Shown here: piece by piece, positions 12,236 to 23,488 of the stretch
Layout of the letters: each line of letters starts with the position of its first letter
Numbering within the stretch: the first letter of the stretch is position 1
Source: Pestalotiopsis fici W106-1
Taxonomy: Eukaryota; Ascomycota; Sordariomycetes; Amphisphaeriales; Sporocadaceae
Length of the DNA: 64,000 nucleotides
Assembly (NCBI RefSeq): GCF_000516985.1
Contig: NW_006917095.1
Coordinates: 3,061,095 to 3,125,094 of the forward strand
Direction: 5' to 3'
Notes under the pieces: generated by a model
Database searches by the model: none
Seen by the model: only the letters and a program-made list of their open reading frames with translations
What the model was told of the DNA's origin: nothing
Program-made: the position numbers and the translations under genes

Positions 12236-13281
12236 ATGCCATCTTACGTGATTACTGGAGCCTCGAGAGGACTAGGGGTAAGTCATTCAGCCTGAATCCT
12301 GCAGGCGGTATTGTACTGAAGCAATCCTCTCAGTTTGAGCTCCTCCGTCAGCTCTCCAGCAATGTCAACAATACCGTCGTTGGACTCGTGCGAAACAAGC
12401 CTGCGATGGAGAAGAAGGTGTCAGAAGAGCTAGGCAATCGCCCTAACGTTCATGTACTGCAAGGGGACTTGAACTCATACGAGGAGTTACAGGTGAGCTA
12501 CATCCTCGTTACCTACCTACACCGGCCGTTGTACATCCAGGCTGATGCTAAAACTTGTTATTAGAAAGCTGCCGCTGATACTACCACCATCACCAACGGA
12601 AGCCTCGATTATTTGATCGCCAATGGAGCTTATGTACCCCAATGGGACGCATACGATCCGATCGGAGTCCTGTTAGTTGGCCCTATTTTATCTACATGCC
12701 GTAAAGAGACTGACTGGCCACGAATACAGTGCACAGAATCCCAAGAAACTCGAGCAAGAGCTGACAAAGCTCTACACTACCAACATTGTGGGCAACATCA
12801 ACCTCTATAACCTCTTCCTACCACTCGTTTTGAAAGGCCAAGCAAAAAAGGTCGTAGCCATTACTAGTTCACTGGCAAACCTACCGACCGTTAATGGATT
12901 AGGGTTGGAGGCATCCCCGTTGTACGCCATAGTCAAGGCGGGACTGAACATGGTGAGCGCCAAGTTCTCGGCGCAGTATAAGCTGGACGGTGTGCTGTTT
13001 GTTAGCATCTGCCCTGGTATGGTAGAGGCGGGCCACTTTGACAACTGTAAGAATCCTTCCTGACACTGCCTCGTCTCGTCTAATCGTGCTCCTTAGTATC
13101 CCCGCAGCAACAGGCGACAATTGACACAATGGTTACCAAGTTCAAAGCAGCTATACCCGATTTCTCGGGCGCGTCGACACCAGAAGTTGCCATGAGGAAT
13201 CTGATCAATATCTGGGAGAATGCTAGCATTGAGAATGGAGACGGCGGTGCATTTTTGTCGTCTCGTGGAACTCGATACTGA
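12236..13281 (+). CDS. Short-chain dehydrogenase/reductase (SDR)
   Basis: Five exons: 12236-12277, 12334-12492, 12565-12671, 12730-13046 and 13097-13281; total 810 nt, 269 aa. The N terminus has the cofactor glycine motif TGASRGLG at residues 7-14. The usual NNAG is degenerate (ANGAY). Catalytic candidates are Ser149/Ser150 in AITSSLA and Tyr168/Lys172 in the YxxxK motif (YAIVK). The size and layout fit classical SDRs of the sniffer / C-factor-like type, cytosolic NAD(P)(H)-dependent carbonyl or hydroxyl oxidoreductases. Substrate unknown. It lies upstream of a small secreted peptide and a UstYa-type gene and could be a tailoring enzyme of that locus, which is inference only. Confidence 0.88.
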
Positions 13282-13733
13282 ACGAGATCGAAGGTGTTGG
13301 CGTTTGTGAGCTATGCAAATGGATACGCTTTTAGTGTGGCCACGAATGGTAGAATACAAGACTTACTTATTCAGTATGCATTATTGAGAGGAATGTCAGG
13401 CGTTGCTAGGTCTAGAGTGTTGCCCAAACTTGACAGAATGAGCGTTGGCCAAGTGAACGTAGTTGATTTCGGTCTTTGTTCACCGGAAATGTGAGTTTCT
13501 GCCACTGAACAAACAGACTTGGAGCACTCGTGGTGAACCTGATGAATTGGCAAAGTCTAAGTAACCTTCATTTTACGTTTGCAAACACGTCATTCGGCAG
13601 GACACACTAGACCAAAGCACGAATAGAATGCATCGCAAGATTTCATTTGTGATTCAAATCACCGAATGCCCCTTATATGCACATGAGTGTCAATGTTGCC
13701 AAGTATCCACAGTATCATTGCCAGTCACGACGT

Positions 13734-13932
13734 TTATCCTTGGTTGGGACCAGCATCACAACAAGCGTTGGTAGACCATTCCTGAACATCCTCGCGCTCC
13801 TTGAGAGCTGTACATGTCGATCATTAGCAAGTCATTCTTTATAGACTCAAGCTTGAAAAGGGTGTTACCTGGGGCGGCCATGACGGCAGCGACTGAAACA
13901 GCCAGAACAGTAATGATGGCCTTGAAGTTCAT
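13734..13932 (-). CDS. Small secreted peptide, 45 aa, with one intron
   Basis: Exon 1 is 13932-13869 and exon 2 is 13807-13734 (138 nt, 45 aa). The intron has donor GTAACA, branch site TGCTAATG and acceptor TACAG. The first ~20 residues form a classical signal peptide (MNFKAIITVLAV... ending VMAAP). The mature part is about 24 residues, charged then Cys-containing, with KERED and a C-terminal NACCDAGPNQG. Without splicing the frame reads into a different 58-residue tail, so expression data would decide. It has no tandem repeats or dibasic sites, so it does not match known dikaritin precursors. It is divergent from the UstYa-family gene at 14734. Function unknown; it may be an effector-like or pathway peptide. 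Confidence 0.55.
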
Positions 13933-14110
13933 GATGTCTTGGAAAAGGACAAAGATATTGAAAAATCTGTTTAACAAATCGCGCTGAATGTTAATTGAGG
14001 GGAGTGAGTGAGTCTGCGCAAATTTCTTACATGGAACTGTGAATGAGTCCACTATTTATAAACATTTGCTCCAGGAAATGGCTTGCGGGCTGATAGTTGT
14101 CCGTTGAGCT

Positions 14111-14146
14111 GAGACGGAGATACTGAACTCCGTCATTCTCCGTCTC
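14111..14146. promoter_or_regulatory. Inverted repeat with CGGAG / CTCCG half-sites
   Basis: Perfect 10-bp arms GAGACGGAGA (14111-14120) and TCTCCGTCTC (14137-14146), with a further CTCCG between them, giving a CGGAG-N8-CTCCG palindrome. It lies between the secreted peptide (ATG at 13932) and the UstYa gene (ATG at 14734). CGG/CCG pairs are the usual half-sites of Zn2Cys6 regulators, so a shared operator is plausible but unproven. Confidence 0.35.
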
Positions 14147-14733
14147 CAAGGATGCTAGGACAACTGTGCGACCCAACCAAGTCGAAGATATCCTGTTACA
14201 CTATTTAAATTAAAAAGATGGGTGCTGCGATAGTGACTGAAGGATTTGCTGACATGATATCGCTTACTTCCAGGGTATTTATGATCCGACAATGATAGAA
14301 AGTGCGGGTCATGTGTTGAACGAAGCCGCGATAATGATCTGACTATGATTTATGCCCCAGGTCGAACTCTTGTAATGGACCAAGTTTCAACGGGAAGTAG
14401 CCTGGCGATAATTGCAAAATGTAAAGCTATGCAGGCAACTTCCCCAGAGAACAAATCAGGCTTATCAAGCCAACACCCATGGAATCACTAGCGCTGATCC
14501 AGGAGAATCCTTTGAGGGGAACCCATAAAGGCATTGCTGCATAGACATGGCACAGTCACGACCATAGGACTTGCTGAACTGGAGAACCAGAAAGATGTGA
14601 CTTGAGGGTGTGCCCATGCCGGGCCTTTAGCAAATCCGCTCAGATACTCGAAAGGGGTGGGGGAATCTATCTTTCCGTTGAGACATCTTGTACTCGAGCT
14701 CAATCCCCATCCTCAATCTAGATATCACAAATC

Positions 14734-15855
14734 ATGGCCATGTCTTTGAAAACCGAGGGTTATACTCCTATTGACGATGAAGAGTCAGCGAACCTTTCGG
14801 ACTCTGAGAGCAGCGAGACTCTTTTAAAAGGTCAGCACAAACGAAACAAGTCTCGGGCTCGTTCAGTTCCACACATTCACTGCAATGTGGCGGGCTTCGT
14901 GGCACTCGTCATATTGGTAATGATAATCATCTTGGCTACCATCAAGTGCACAATACTATATGAAAGAAGAGGGAGCAATGCTCCTAGATGGCGACCGGCA
15001 TTCTGTATGTCTTTATATATCAATTTGACCAGCACCGAACTTCTAACCATGATATCTACAGCACCATTCTACGACATGATGGATATTCCAATAATAAAGA
15101 AATATGCCGACCATTCACCAGCCCCCAACGCATCAGACCCGAGACACATATATCGGCTCGACCCCAGCCCAGAAGTCGATGCAGCATGGACACGCATTGC
15201 CACCGCCAGCGCCATCTACCCAGCATCGGCTCAAGACATAGCACGAGCCGGCAAAGATCCAAGATATGCCGTCGACGCCCCAGAGTCGTGGAATTACCCA
15301 CCAGGCAAGACAAAGATGATGGGCATTGAAGCCTTTCACCTGCTGCACTGTCTCAACGCCCTGCGCAAGGGTCTCATAATCAATTATGACTACTACTGGG
15401 GCGCCCACTATGGCTTTGCCCCTCCTGCCGTGTTTGCGCGCCATCTCAACCACTGCGTCGATATGCTCAGGCAGCATCTCATGTGCCATGCCGACCTGGT
15501 GCCCTTTACCTTTGATTGGCGCATTGGCCAGACCAAGCCGTACGCCGACTTTGGAATTCAGAAAACGTGTATCGACTTTGACTACTTGCTCGATTGGGTA
15601 GAGGACAACAAGGATCCGTTGGCCGAAGAGCGTGTAAGTCTTGTCCTCTTGAAATTTCTCATGCTGTCTGCCATGCACACTTGTGCTGATTGATCGCAGT
15701 GGAAAGCCTTGGAAAAGCCAGAGGGTGTACTGCAAAAGGAAGCTCCTCCGGACATACCCCAGATTACCAACAATTCAGTGTGGAGCAAGGATCATACAAT
15801 GGTTCTAGAGACACTTGCGGGACTTGAAGGTAGAGAATACTGCCTAGGTAGGTAA
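14734..15855 (+). CDS. UstYa-family (DUF3328) oxidase-like membrane protein
   Basis: Three exons: 14734-15004, 15062-15633 and 15700-15855; total 999 nt, 332 aa. An acidic N terminus is followed by one membrane helix at about residues 52-72, then a lumenal domain. The two family-defining HxxHC motifs are both intact: His183-x2-His186-Cys187 (HLLHC) and His218-x2-His221-Cys222 (HLNHC). Members act in fungal RiPP and other secondary-metabolite pathways (ustiloxin, cyclochlorotine), catalysing oxidative cyclisation, hydroxylation or chlorination. The substrate here is unknown. The presence of a small secreted peptide and an SDR on its 5' side is suggestive of a modified-peptide locus. Confidence 0.88.
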
Positions 15856-16031
15856 CAGATAGGCCCTGTGGGAATAATCAATAAAACGAAACCTTCGAAA
15901 TGCGGCGGGAACTAACGTTGCGGCTTTCAAAAACCATCTACGGACTCGGTCATGGAAAGGAACAAGATAAACACACACAAGTAAATAGATGAATGAAAAG
16001 AAATTGTTATTAAAAGAGAGTCCTGCTGTTG

Positions 16032-17944
16032 TCACGACACAACAAGTGCGTCTCGATTTGATTGTCCAAGATTTTCTTCCGGGCGCTCTCGTTTATATTC
16101 GATTGCAGCGGGTGAAGGCTTTTCACTTTTCTTTTGGCCATCGCTTGAAATACGCGCTTGGATGGAAAATGTCCGAGTACCCTCCATCATCTTCTCTTCT
16201 ACAAAAACATTGACCGAAAAATCACGGGTGCTGTAATGAGTCAGCATACGTGGTGCGGATTGGAAAAGATGAAAGACTTGTGCTGTCTCTTTACTTACCC
16301 ATAAGAAAACGAAATTGATGTGGGCGGTGTCGGGGCATGACTCATGTTGAGTAGTCCGCGAACAATGCGACCTTCCTTCAATAAAAAGTAAGGGTTGTGA
16401 AGATTGCTTGCCACTTCAGCTTTAGTCTTGCCCTTGGACCAAGTATTGGGGACGCTGATCATGACCCAAGGGATTGGTGGCTGTACTGCCAAGCTCCCTG
16501 ATGTTTCAGTTTTATCTTTATCCTTTTTAGCTGCCAAGCCACAGAATATCGGCGCAACCAAGATGATTTCATTCTCGTCTGTCATAATGGCCAAGTATAA
16601 CATGCCAGTGAACTGCGTGCTTCCACTCGTGAGTATCCGACTTGAACTGGCGTCATAGTACCAGGGGACATTGATGTCATCCCTGGACAGGTCAGGTCTG
16701 ATGTTGGGGAAGAATTCACAGCGCAGAGACTCTATATGTTTTGTTGGTGTTGTTATCACAAATGAATTCTCAAGGCGACCTTTTACTTTTGCAGATTCCG
16801 TCAAGGAAAGAACTCGGGGGACTCGCACGGATACTAGGTGAGGGTCCCAATCGTTCCATGCGAGCGAATCCTCGGACAGGTAAAAGAGCTTCTGGGTACG
16901 GTGTCGAACATAGCCCGTGACCGTTTTCACGAGGCGGATATATATGTACTTGCGACGATTCCGCGGTCCAGGAGCACAAAAGAGACACATTTCAAAGTCG
17001 CCTTCGCTTGTATCCCGCCTTAAATAGGTCTCAAATTCAACGCCACGATTGGTCAGGTTGAAAGACTGTCCAGCAAGTAGCGCAGGACTTTCAATATTGA
17101 GAAGTGTTCCGCATCTGGAGAACTGCATTGGCGTTTGCGCGAATATACCATTGTATTCAGGAGTCTGCGGATTCTCTTCATCGTCAGACCATGCAAACAA
17201 CGAGAGGTCGTATGTTGACTGGGCAATTGCCTCCTGTAGGCGCAGAAAGGCTCGCATGCCCTCTCCATATATCAATGGCATATTGACATTGAATATACCC
17301 AGCAGGGAGTATGCTATATCTTCGATCCGGGTGGTTTTCCTCTTTGCTGCCCAAGCCATCTTTCTGGCCACGGGGATTGAGGAAAGATCTTCACTGTTGG
17401 CAAGCACGCCGAGTTCGATATCAGTAATCTGAGATAGTTGATGCTGCAGTGATTTCTTGTTCCCTCGCAGAATCCAGTCACGGTCAAAGAACTCGGCTGA
17501 TGATGGGGCAATCAGCTCCTGCAACGTCCATCCGCGGCCAAACCATTTGCAGCGGACCAAGTCTTTGGCCATTTGGCGCTGGGCAAATTTTGACTCGGGA
17601 CCAACAGAAGAGGATGGGAGGTCCTCAAGGTAGACATAACAGATGGTAGCGAGCTTGTACCATTCAAACATTGAGTTGATAGCTTCAGCCAGTTCTGTGT
17701 TGTTGGTCTTGTCAATGCAGCACGTGTCAACCCATGCGAATTTGATGTTTTGCTGAGCGGCGAGCTTGCACGTCCGCTCAATCTTGGTCCATCCCGAGCG
17801 CTGACGTGCTCGGTCGAGATTCCGCAGATCTTGAAAAGACACCTCGTTGCCTGAATTCCAGGTATGAGACAGGATTGCGTATTGAAAGTCCTCGGGGCGG
17901 AAGATTTCCACCAGGCTGTAATTGCTGGTATCAAGTAGCCACAT
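16032..17944 (-). CDS. HET-domain protein (heterokaryon incompatibility type)
   Basis: Two exons: 17944-16299 and 16230-16032; total 1845 nt, 614 aa. The unspliced frame would stop at 16295, right after the GTAAGT donor, so the intron is well supported. The HET domain fills the N terminus: it starts MWLLDTSNYSLVEI, and has the LSHTW motif, the WVDTCCIDKTN stretch with EAINSMFEWYKLATICYVYL, and FGRGWTLQELIAP. The C-terminal ~350 residues show no NACHT, WD40 or ankyrin repeats and ends in a basic, charged tail. HET-domain proteins trigger programmed cell death on non-self recognition. Partner and allelic status are unknown. Confidence 0.88.
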
Positions 17945-18561
17945 TGTTCTTGTAGATACGAGCCGTGCTCTCTCTGATAAACGAATGACAAGTCCTTGGG
18001 GTACGCAATGCGGTGTGGCTACTCATTTCGTTCAGTTAAGAATGGAATATGGGACCCCAAGTTGCTTTTTCCAATGGGAAATACATGCGATCCCATAATA
18101 TCGTGTGTAAAGTCGTTGGAAATTGGGAGGGTGGCAAGAGCATGGTCATCAGCTGCATCAGCCGTCTTTCAAGTGCAAGAGCTCGGCGTTCGGCGGAACT
18201 TGGTTCCTGGTCAATGACCCTGGTCCGACTAAGATCATTGAGAGATTCTATTGGGCGCCAAGAAGCAAAATGTCATGGGTGAAGCACTCATAAACACTCG
18301 ACTTTAGACCAATCAGAAAAATGCCGCCCAGGAGTGGCTTCCTGCATTGGGAGGGTACCAGGGATTATGGATGGCTTTAGTAGAAATAGTGGAAAAGAAG
18401 AGTAAAAAATTAATAAATAATAATTCCAACTGAAGCCATGTCCTGGGTCGTCAACATCACTTCCCCGAGACAGTAGATGCGGCGACTCTACAGTGTAGCT
18501 AGCCAATCAATTGTTTGCAATAATAGGGTCGTGATTTTGTTCTATCTCTTTTTCTCTCTTC
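17945..18561. other. Intergenic, no gene recognised
   Basis: 617 bp between the HET gene start and the 3' end of the Fungal_trans_2 gene. It probably carries the HET promoter and the neighbour's terminator. Only short, motif-free frames are present. Confidence 0.4.
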
Positions 18562-20059
18562 TTATTTCCTAACGTACTCGTGCTTAATGCCGCCGCCAGA
18601 TCTATGCACAACAGAGCAATCGACTTGCCGCCAGATCGCCTTGAATTTCTCCAACACACATGCATCAGGCATAAACGACGATGCCAGCGACGCCGTGCCC
18701 TGTTCCAGCATTCTCACATTCATGGTTACTGACAGGTCTGTCAGTCTATCAATGAACCACGATCTTGTGTCGCCTTGTGGGTCCGCGGCGGAAGCGCCAA
18801 CAGAGAATTGCCAGACGGGTAGGTCAACCGTGGAGCAGAGTCTGATGTGAGGTTCCTCGAGTGCTTGTCTCAGATCTTTGGCCAAGGTCCTCAACTCGTG
18901 TTGCGCTGTGCTCGGCCACAACAGCAGGAGGAATAGTTGAATGGATCGACGCAGCGTACGAATATGGTGGTCTTGGGTTCTCAAGAGAGTATCGACGTCG
19001 GATTGCAGACGCCTGAATTGGACGTCTATCCTGGCTTTCCTTTGATCCTTTTCTTTTGAATCGGCGTGATAAGCGTCAATGTCTTGGCAAAGTCGATCGA
19101 TTTGTGATTGGATGTAATTAATGTCCATTAGATCTGGCGTATTATTGTCGCATAATGCTTGTATTAATTGCTTGTGCATGTCACGTGCAGCTGGAATATT
19201 GTGTGCCATGGAAGCACTTGCTAAAAGTCAGCTCAGGTTACGCAAGAGGATAGTATCGTGGACTGCATACTATAGTAGAAAGTCAGATAGCCAAGGCGGA
19301 ACGTCATTGTTGCCCGATAAACGTCTCAATTTGATCATCTGGGCCAGTCCCTCACTGTGAATCTTCATTGCATTGGCGTCACTTCCAAGGTGCTGCGGCG
19401 TGTAAGGATACCGTGTTGATATGCTTGGGTGGATGGATGCAAAACTCACCTCTGCCCATGTCAGAGTAAAGACGGCACTCAAAAGACCGTCTGTTAGACC
19501 TGATGGTGTATCAAGCCGCTCATTGATCATTTTGATGGCCCTTCCCTTGCGGATAGCCGACTCGCGCAGCCCCCACATACACTGTCGCCGGGGGTTGTGT
19601 TTCAGCCCTATAGAGACAGAAGCTTCGACTAGAGCTGGCTCAGATAGGAGTAGATGGACCCAAGCCGCCTCGGCTGCAGAGCCAGGACCTCCGATTCCTT
19701 CTGGGAAAACAAAAGGTCGGAATTGACATAGTACTAAGGTTTGGTATGAGTAAACACCAGGCAGACAAGAAAAGTGGTACTTCATACTTACAATAATGAA
19801 TTGACGAGGTAGTATGATTGGTCATGGTCAATAGAGGCTGGTCGGCCGAAATGTAACTTGGACCCTTTCTTTTATGTAGCTCAGGCGTTGCGAATTTCGA
19901 GATGGCGTCTGTATCATGCTTTCCACGTTGTTCCTCAATCAACCGTTGTCTCCTTTTGGCAAAGTTTACCTTATTGACATGCGCTCTCATCCGCTTAGTC
20001 TCTGCCGCACCCTGAGTTGGAGCATGACTCGTGTTTAGAAATGTGAGCTGTAGCCCCAT
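18562..20059 (-). CDS. Fungal-specific regulator (Fungal_trans_2 type)
   Basis: Four exons: 20059-19792, 19733-19450, 19392-19271 and 19216-18562; total 1329 nt, 442 aa. The N terminus (LTFLNTSHAP, then a basic RMRAHVNKVNFAKRRQRL) is typical of the group that lacks a visible zinc cluster yet carries the Fungal_trans_2 regulatory domain. The middle (FVFPEGIGG..., WVHLLLSEPALVEASVSIGL, KMIN at the end of a helix, then MKIHSEGLAQMIKLR) follows the family's helix pattern. Exon 4 must use acceptor AAG at 19217-19219 rather than the TAG four bases earlier; the TAG choice shifts frame and stops quickly. Likely nuclear, possibly regulating nearby genes; target unknown. It is divergent from the MDR gene at 20426. 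Confidence 0.72.
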
Positions 20060-20425
20060 CTTGTCCCATGCAGAGGTGCTTCTGATGACCCTGAGAAGGC
20101 GGTAGAGAAAGTTGGACGTTGAAGATCGGCTTACGGATGACAGAAGAAGCGACTACGAGGCACGCCGGCGATCAGTGGAGATTCGGGATGCGTCACGTCT
20201 ATACCCTTTTAGGAAAATCGAATCTCTTGGCAAAATGGAGCCTCTTGATGAAGGTCTAAATCTTGGCCATGATTAACTATAGACTTGATTATGGCAGCGC
20301 AGAAAGAATGGATATAAATAAGGAACGAGGAAGTGTTTTCTCTGATGAATGCACTCTGCACCATCAGAATCAAATCACATATTTAATTGCTGAAGTAGCA
20401 CTTCTTTTTCAAGTCATTCATCTCC

Positions 20426-21496
20426 ATGGCGTCTGCATCCACCAAAGCAATGCGCGCATGGCAATACACCAGTGCAGCCGGTGGCCTGCACAAGAGCTTG
20501 ACCCTCTCCTCCACCGCAGCGCACCCACGTCCAACAACACCACCAAAGCTGGCCAAGGATGAACTACTCGTCCGTGTGCGCGCAGCAGGACTCAACCCAA
20601 TTGACTACAAGCTCGCAGAGCTCCCCTACGGCATGTCACGCGCCATGATCTCGGTACCAGCCAGTCCCGCCATGGACTTTGCCGGTTCCGTCGTCGCTCA
20701 TGGCGCCGAAACAGAGTTCCCTGTCAAGACGGGTGATTCAGTGTTTGGTCGACTTGACCCCAGCCAATTTGGCGCGCTCGGGGAGTTTGTGGTTGCAAAG
20801 TCCCCTGGGTGCGCCACGCTGCCGAGCACAGTGAGCTTTGAGCACGCTAGCGGCGTAGGATCGGCCGGCCAGGTGGCCTACAGAAGCGTCGTGTACAATG
20901 TCCCGGAACCGTCGCGGGAGCGGTCCGCCGCAAACGCCAACTTTCGCATCTTTATCAATGGCGGTAGTGGTGGTACTGGCACGTTTGCCATCCAGATTGC
21001 AAAGCTGCTGGGCTGCCAGGTGACCGCGTCCTGCTCAACCGGCAACGTGGACTTGTGCCAAAGCCTGGGCGCAGACGAGGTCATCGACTACACCCAAGGC
21101 AGCATTGTCGACTGTCTCAAGGCCAAGGGCCAAGTCTTTGACCTGGTCATAGATTTTGTCGGTCTACCCTACAATCTGTACAAGGCTTCTGATCACTTTC
21201 TTGTGCCGAATGGCAAGTACGTGCAGGTTGGCGCGGATATGACGCTCAGTAGCATGGGGAATCTGACTTCGCGCATGGTGCTGCCCTCTTTTCTTGGAGG
21301 GGGTTCGCGCAAGTTTGCTCTAGAGGCAGTCAAGAACAGTCATAGAGATCTGTCCCGCCTCGGAGAGTGGATAGAAAGTGGAAAGATCAAGGTCGTTGTG
21401 GACCAAATCTTTGCCTACGAGGACGCACCAAAGGCCTACGAGAAGCTTAGGACAGGTCATGCGAAAGGCAAGATAATCGTCAAGGGTGCACCGTAA
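20426..21496 (+). CDS. Medium-chain dehydrogenase/reductase, quinone-oxidoreductase-like
   Basis: Single exon, 356 aa, ATG at 20426. The GroES-like N-terminal half has VRVRAAGLNPIDYKL and PAMDFAGSVVA; the Rossmann half has the NAD(P) motif NGGSGGTGTFAIQIAKLLG at about residues 178-196, and later DFVGLPYN. The C terminus ends GHAKGKIIVK, the usual MDR ending. No structural-zinc cysteine cluster is seen, so it belongs with zinc-independent quinone oxidoreductase / enoyl-reductase-like members. It uses NADPH to reduce quinones or conjugated double bonds. The 366-bp upstream region is shared with the divergent Fungal_trans_2 gene. Confidence 0.9.
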   Translation: MASASTKAMRAWQYTSAAGGLHKSLTLSSTAAHPRPTTPPKLAKDELLVRVRAAGLNPIDYKLAELPYGMSRAMISVPASPAMDFAGSVVAHGAETEFPVKTGDSVFGRLDPSQFGALGEFVVAKSPGCATLPSTVSFEHASGVGSAGQVAYRSVVYNVPEPSRERSAANANFRIFINGGSGGTGTFAIQIAKLLGCQVTASCSTGNVDLCQSLGADEVIDYTQGSIVDCLKAKGQVFDLVIDFVGLPYNLYKASDHFLVPNGKYVQVGADMTLSSMGNLTSRMVLPSFLGGGSRKFALEAVKNSHRDLSRLGEWIESGKIKVVVDQIFAYEDAPKAYEKLRTGHAKGKIIVKGAP

Positions 21497-21550
21497 TACT
21501 TTTTCTTAGAAATATCAAATCTCTGGGCGTCAGAAAACTGCTTTCTTTTT

Positions 21551-21650
21551 NNNNNNNNNNNNNNNNNNNNNNNNNNNNNNNNNNNNNNNNNNNNNNNNNN
21601 NNNNNNNNNNNNNNNNNNNNNNNNNNNNNNNNNNNNNNNNNNNNNNNNNN
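21551..21650. other. Assembly gap (100 N)
   Basis: A run of exactly 100 N, the conventional placeholder for a gap of unknown size. Confidence 0.99.
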
Positions 21651-22819
21651 AAGGGGTATAATATGGATAGAATTAGACAGTAATTTGTTTACGAGCTATA
21701 TGCTTTTCACATCTACCCTTTGGGGAACGAGACAAAGTGCGGCGTGCGGTAAATATGGGGGACTGGGGGCCTGCGGTGGCCTAGCGTTGAAACCTAGCGC
21801 TACGCCGCAGAGGATAGCAGCAATGGAGAGCTGGTGACCACGACCGGGCGCCCAAAGTCGTGCGGACACGACACCCGCTGCTGCTATAAATACATATTCT
21901 GCGTGTCACACAAGAGTATCGAGACAATTCTTTGCCACTGAGCTATTTGGCTTATGCTGGGGACTCTAAAACGTCCGAGACAGGACTGGTCATGAGCGGG
22001 ATTCAGTGGAGATTGTGGGCTTAATCTTTCATGTGCTGTCAACCCCGAAGTTTGGGGTAGAATCTTGCAAGACGGTGCGAGTCCAGACAACTCTCGTAAT
22101 CACTGCCCAAATAATTCCATGCACGTTCCCTGCGACGTGTTTCATTCATTTACCAGAGCCAGACTGACAGTAATGCTTGGCGCCGTGAGCGGAAAGTTAA
22201 TACCTTGGTTGAGAGACAATTTACCCCAGACCAAATTCTACTATTTGGGCCTGCGTCAAGAGTTTTGTCTGGGATAACTGATCACATTGTCAATCCAATA
22301 CTATGGAAAGTTCTGACAATGTAAGACCATGTCAGTTTGGCCAAGATTGGCCATTGCCACCATCCAAGATGGTGACTAGCGGCACTTGCCTAACAGCTTG
22401 AATAAAAGTTTGACAGTCAATCACATTGGGCAAACATGTTACTTTGGCAGAAACCACCTGCCTTTTATCATGGCTTATGGCTGAGATTTCTTCCTTGGCC
22501 ATGGGCCTTTGCTACTGGACAACGACCAAAGGTTCATTTCTTGTCGTGAACAACTCAGGCAGACCCTTTGCCAATGGTCTTGTCACCTGTATGCGGACAG
22601 GCGTCCAGGCCCAAAGCCTCAATCATTGAAGCTACGTACGCTGCGAAAAGCTGTCACAGAGGCATGTAACATTGTGCAACCATGAGAACAAGACGGACTC
22701 ATAGGTATAGTATAAGTAAATCCCAGAAACTGGCTTGATCAACTGCGTGAAATCTGCATCCTGAGCAGAACTCATCAGGACCAAGTCATCAACTACAGCA
22801 TCGTTGCCAAAACATTAAC
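21651..22819. other. Intergenic, no gene recognised
   Basis: About 1.2 kb after the gap. Small motif-free frames only; probably includes the promoter of the gene at 22820. Confidence 0.4.
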
Positions 22820-23233
22820 ATGGGCGACACGGTGCCAAATGTTGAGCACGGCTATGTCCTAGAGACATCCGACAAGAACAATTCCTACGCAGTAGGATAC
22901 CCCGTTGGACTGGTCCCCAAGCCACTGGATCCCGACTCCCCGGGTATCGCCCTACCCCCTTTTGTTGTCGAGGTCGACTGGCCCGTGGACAATGAGTGGC
23001 ATCAGACCTCGCAAGATTTTGCCAATGAGACTGGCATCACTGCCTACCAGGTTGGCACCAGCTACAGTCCATTTTACATCTATTTCGTCGAGATTGTCAC
23101 CAATGAGCACTACAATTATAAATTCTACGACCAAACAGGGGAGAGTTATGACTTGGACGTCTTTGTTGACGGCGATCACGTTATTCGCTACAACTCGCAG
23201 CAGCCAACCATTGGGCAGATTAGTGGGAGTTAG
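22820..23233 (+). CDS. Hypothetical acidic protein, 137 aa
   Basis: Single exon, ATG at 22820 (MGDTVPNVEHGYV). No signal peptide, membrane helix or cysteine is visible. The composition is acidic and aromatic, with a run of Tyr/Phe-rich strands (YSPFYIYFVEIV, YNYKFYDQ, YDLDVFVDGDHVIRYN) suggesting a small beta-rich fold. I do not recognise the family. It is tail-to-tail with the terpene cyclase, whose stop is 256 bp downstream, so it may or may not belong to that locus. Confidence 0.6.
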   Translation: MGDTVPNVEHGYVLETSDKNNSYAVGYPVGLVPKPLDPDSPGIALPPFVVEVDWPVDNEWHQTSQDFANETGITAYQVGTSYSPFYIYFVEIVTNEHYNYKFYDQTGESYDLDVFVDGDHVIRYNSQQPTIGQISGS

Positions 23234-23488
23234 ATATGGGATTTCGGAAGCAGGAGAGGAGTCTGCTGTTTCCAGGAATTATCAGCTTAGCTGGGTTGAG
23301 TCATGGCGTGTTGTCATGGAGAGTTGGAGAAGAGCTGGTCTCGTATATTCATTTGGGCGTTTGGTCTCTTTATCAATCTTCTGTTCTAGGTGTCGTCATT
23401 TTGGAGTCTAGTCATGCGGATTTCGGGTATAAAGTATAGAACTTTTACCCGTTTTTATAGCTTGATTACGCCGTGTATGCAATTCGTG

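Noticed and set aside
13756..13932. Unspliced 58-aa version of the small secreted peptide
   Set aside because: It reads through a consensus intron (GTAACA, TGCTAATG, TACAG); the spliced form is preferred, though the unspliced form is not excluded without RNA data.
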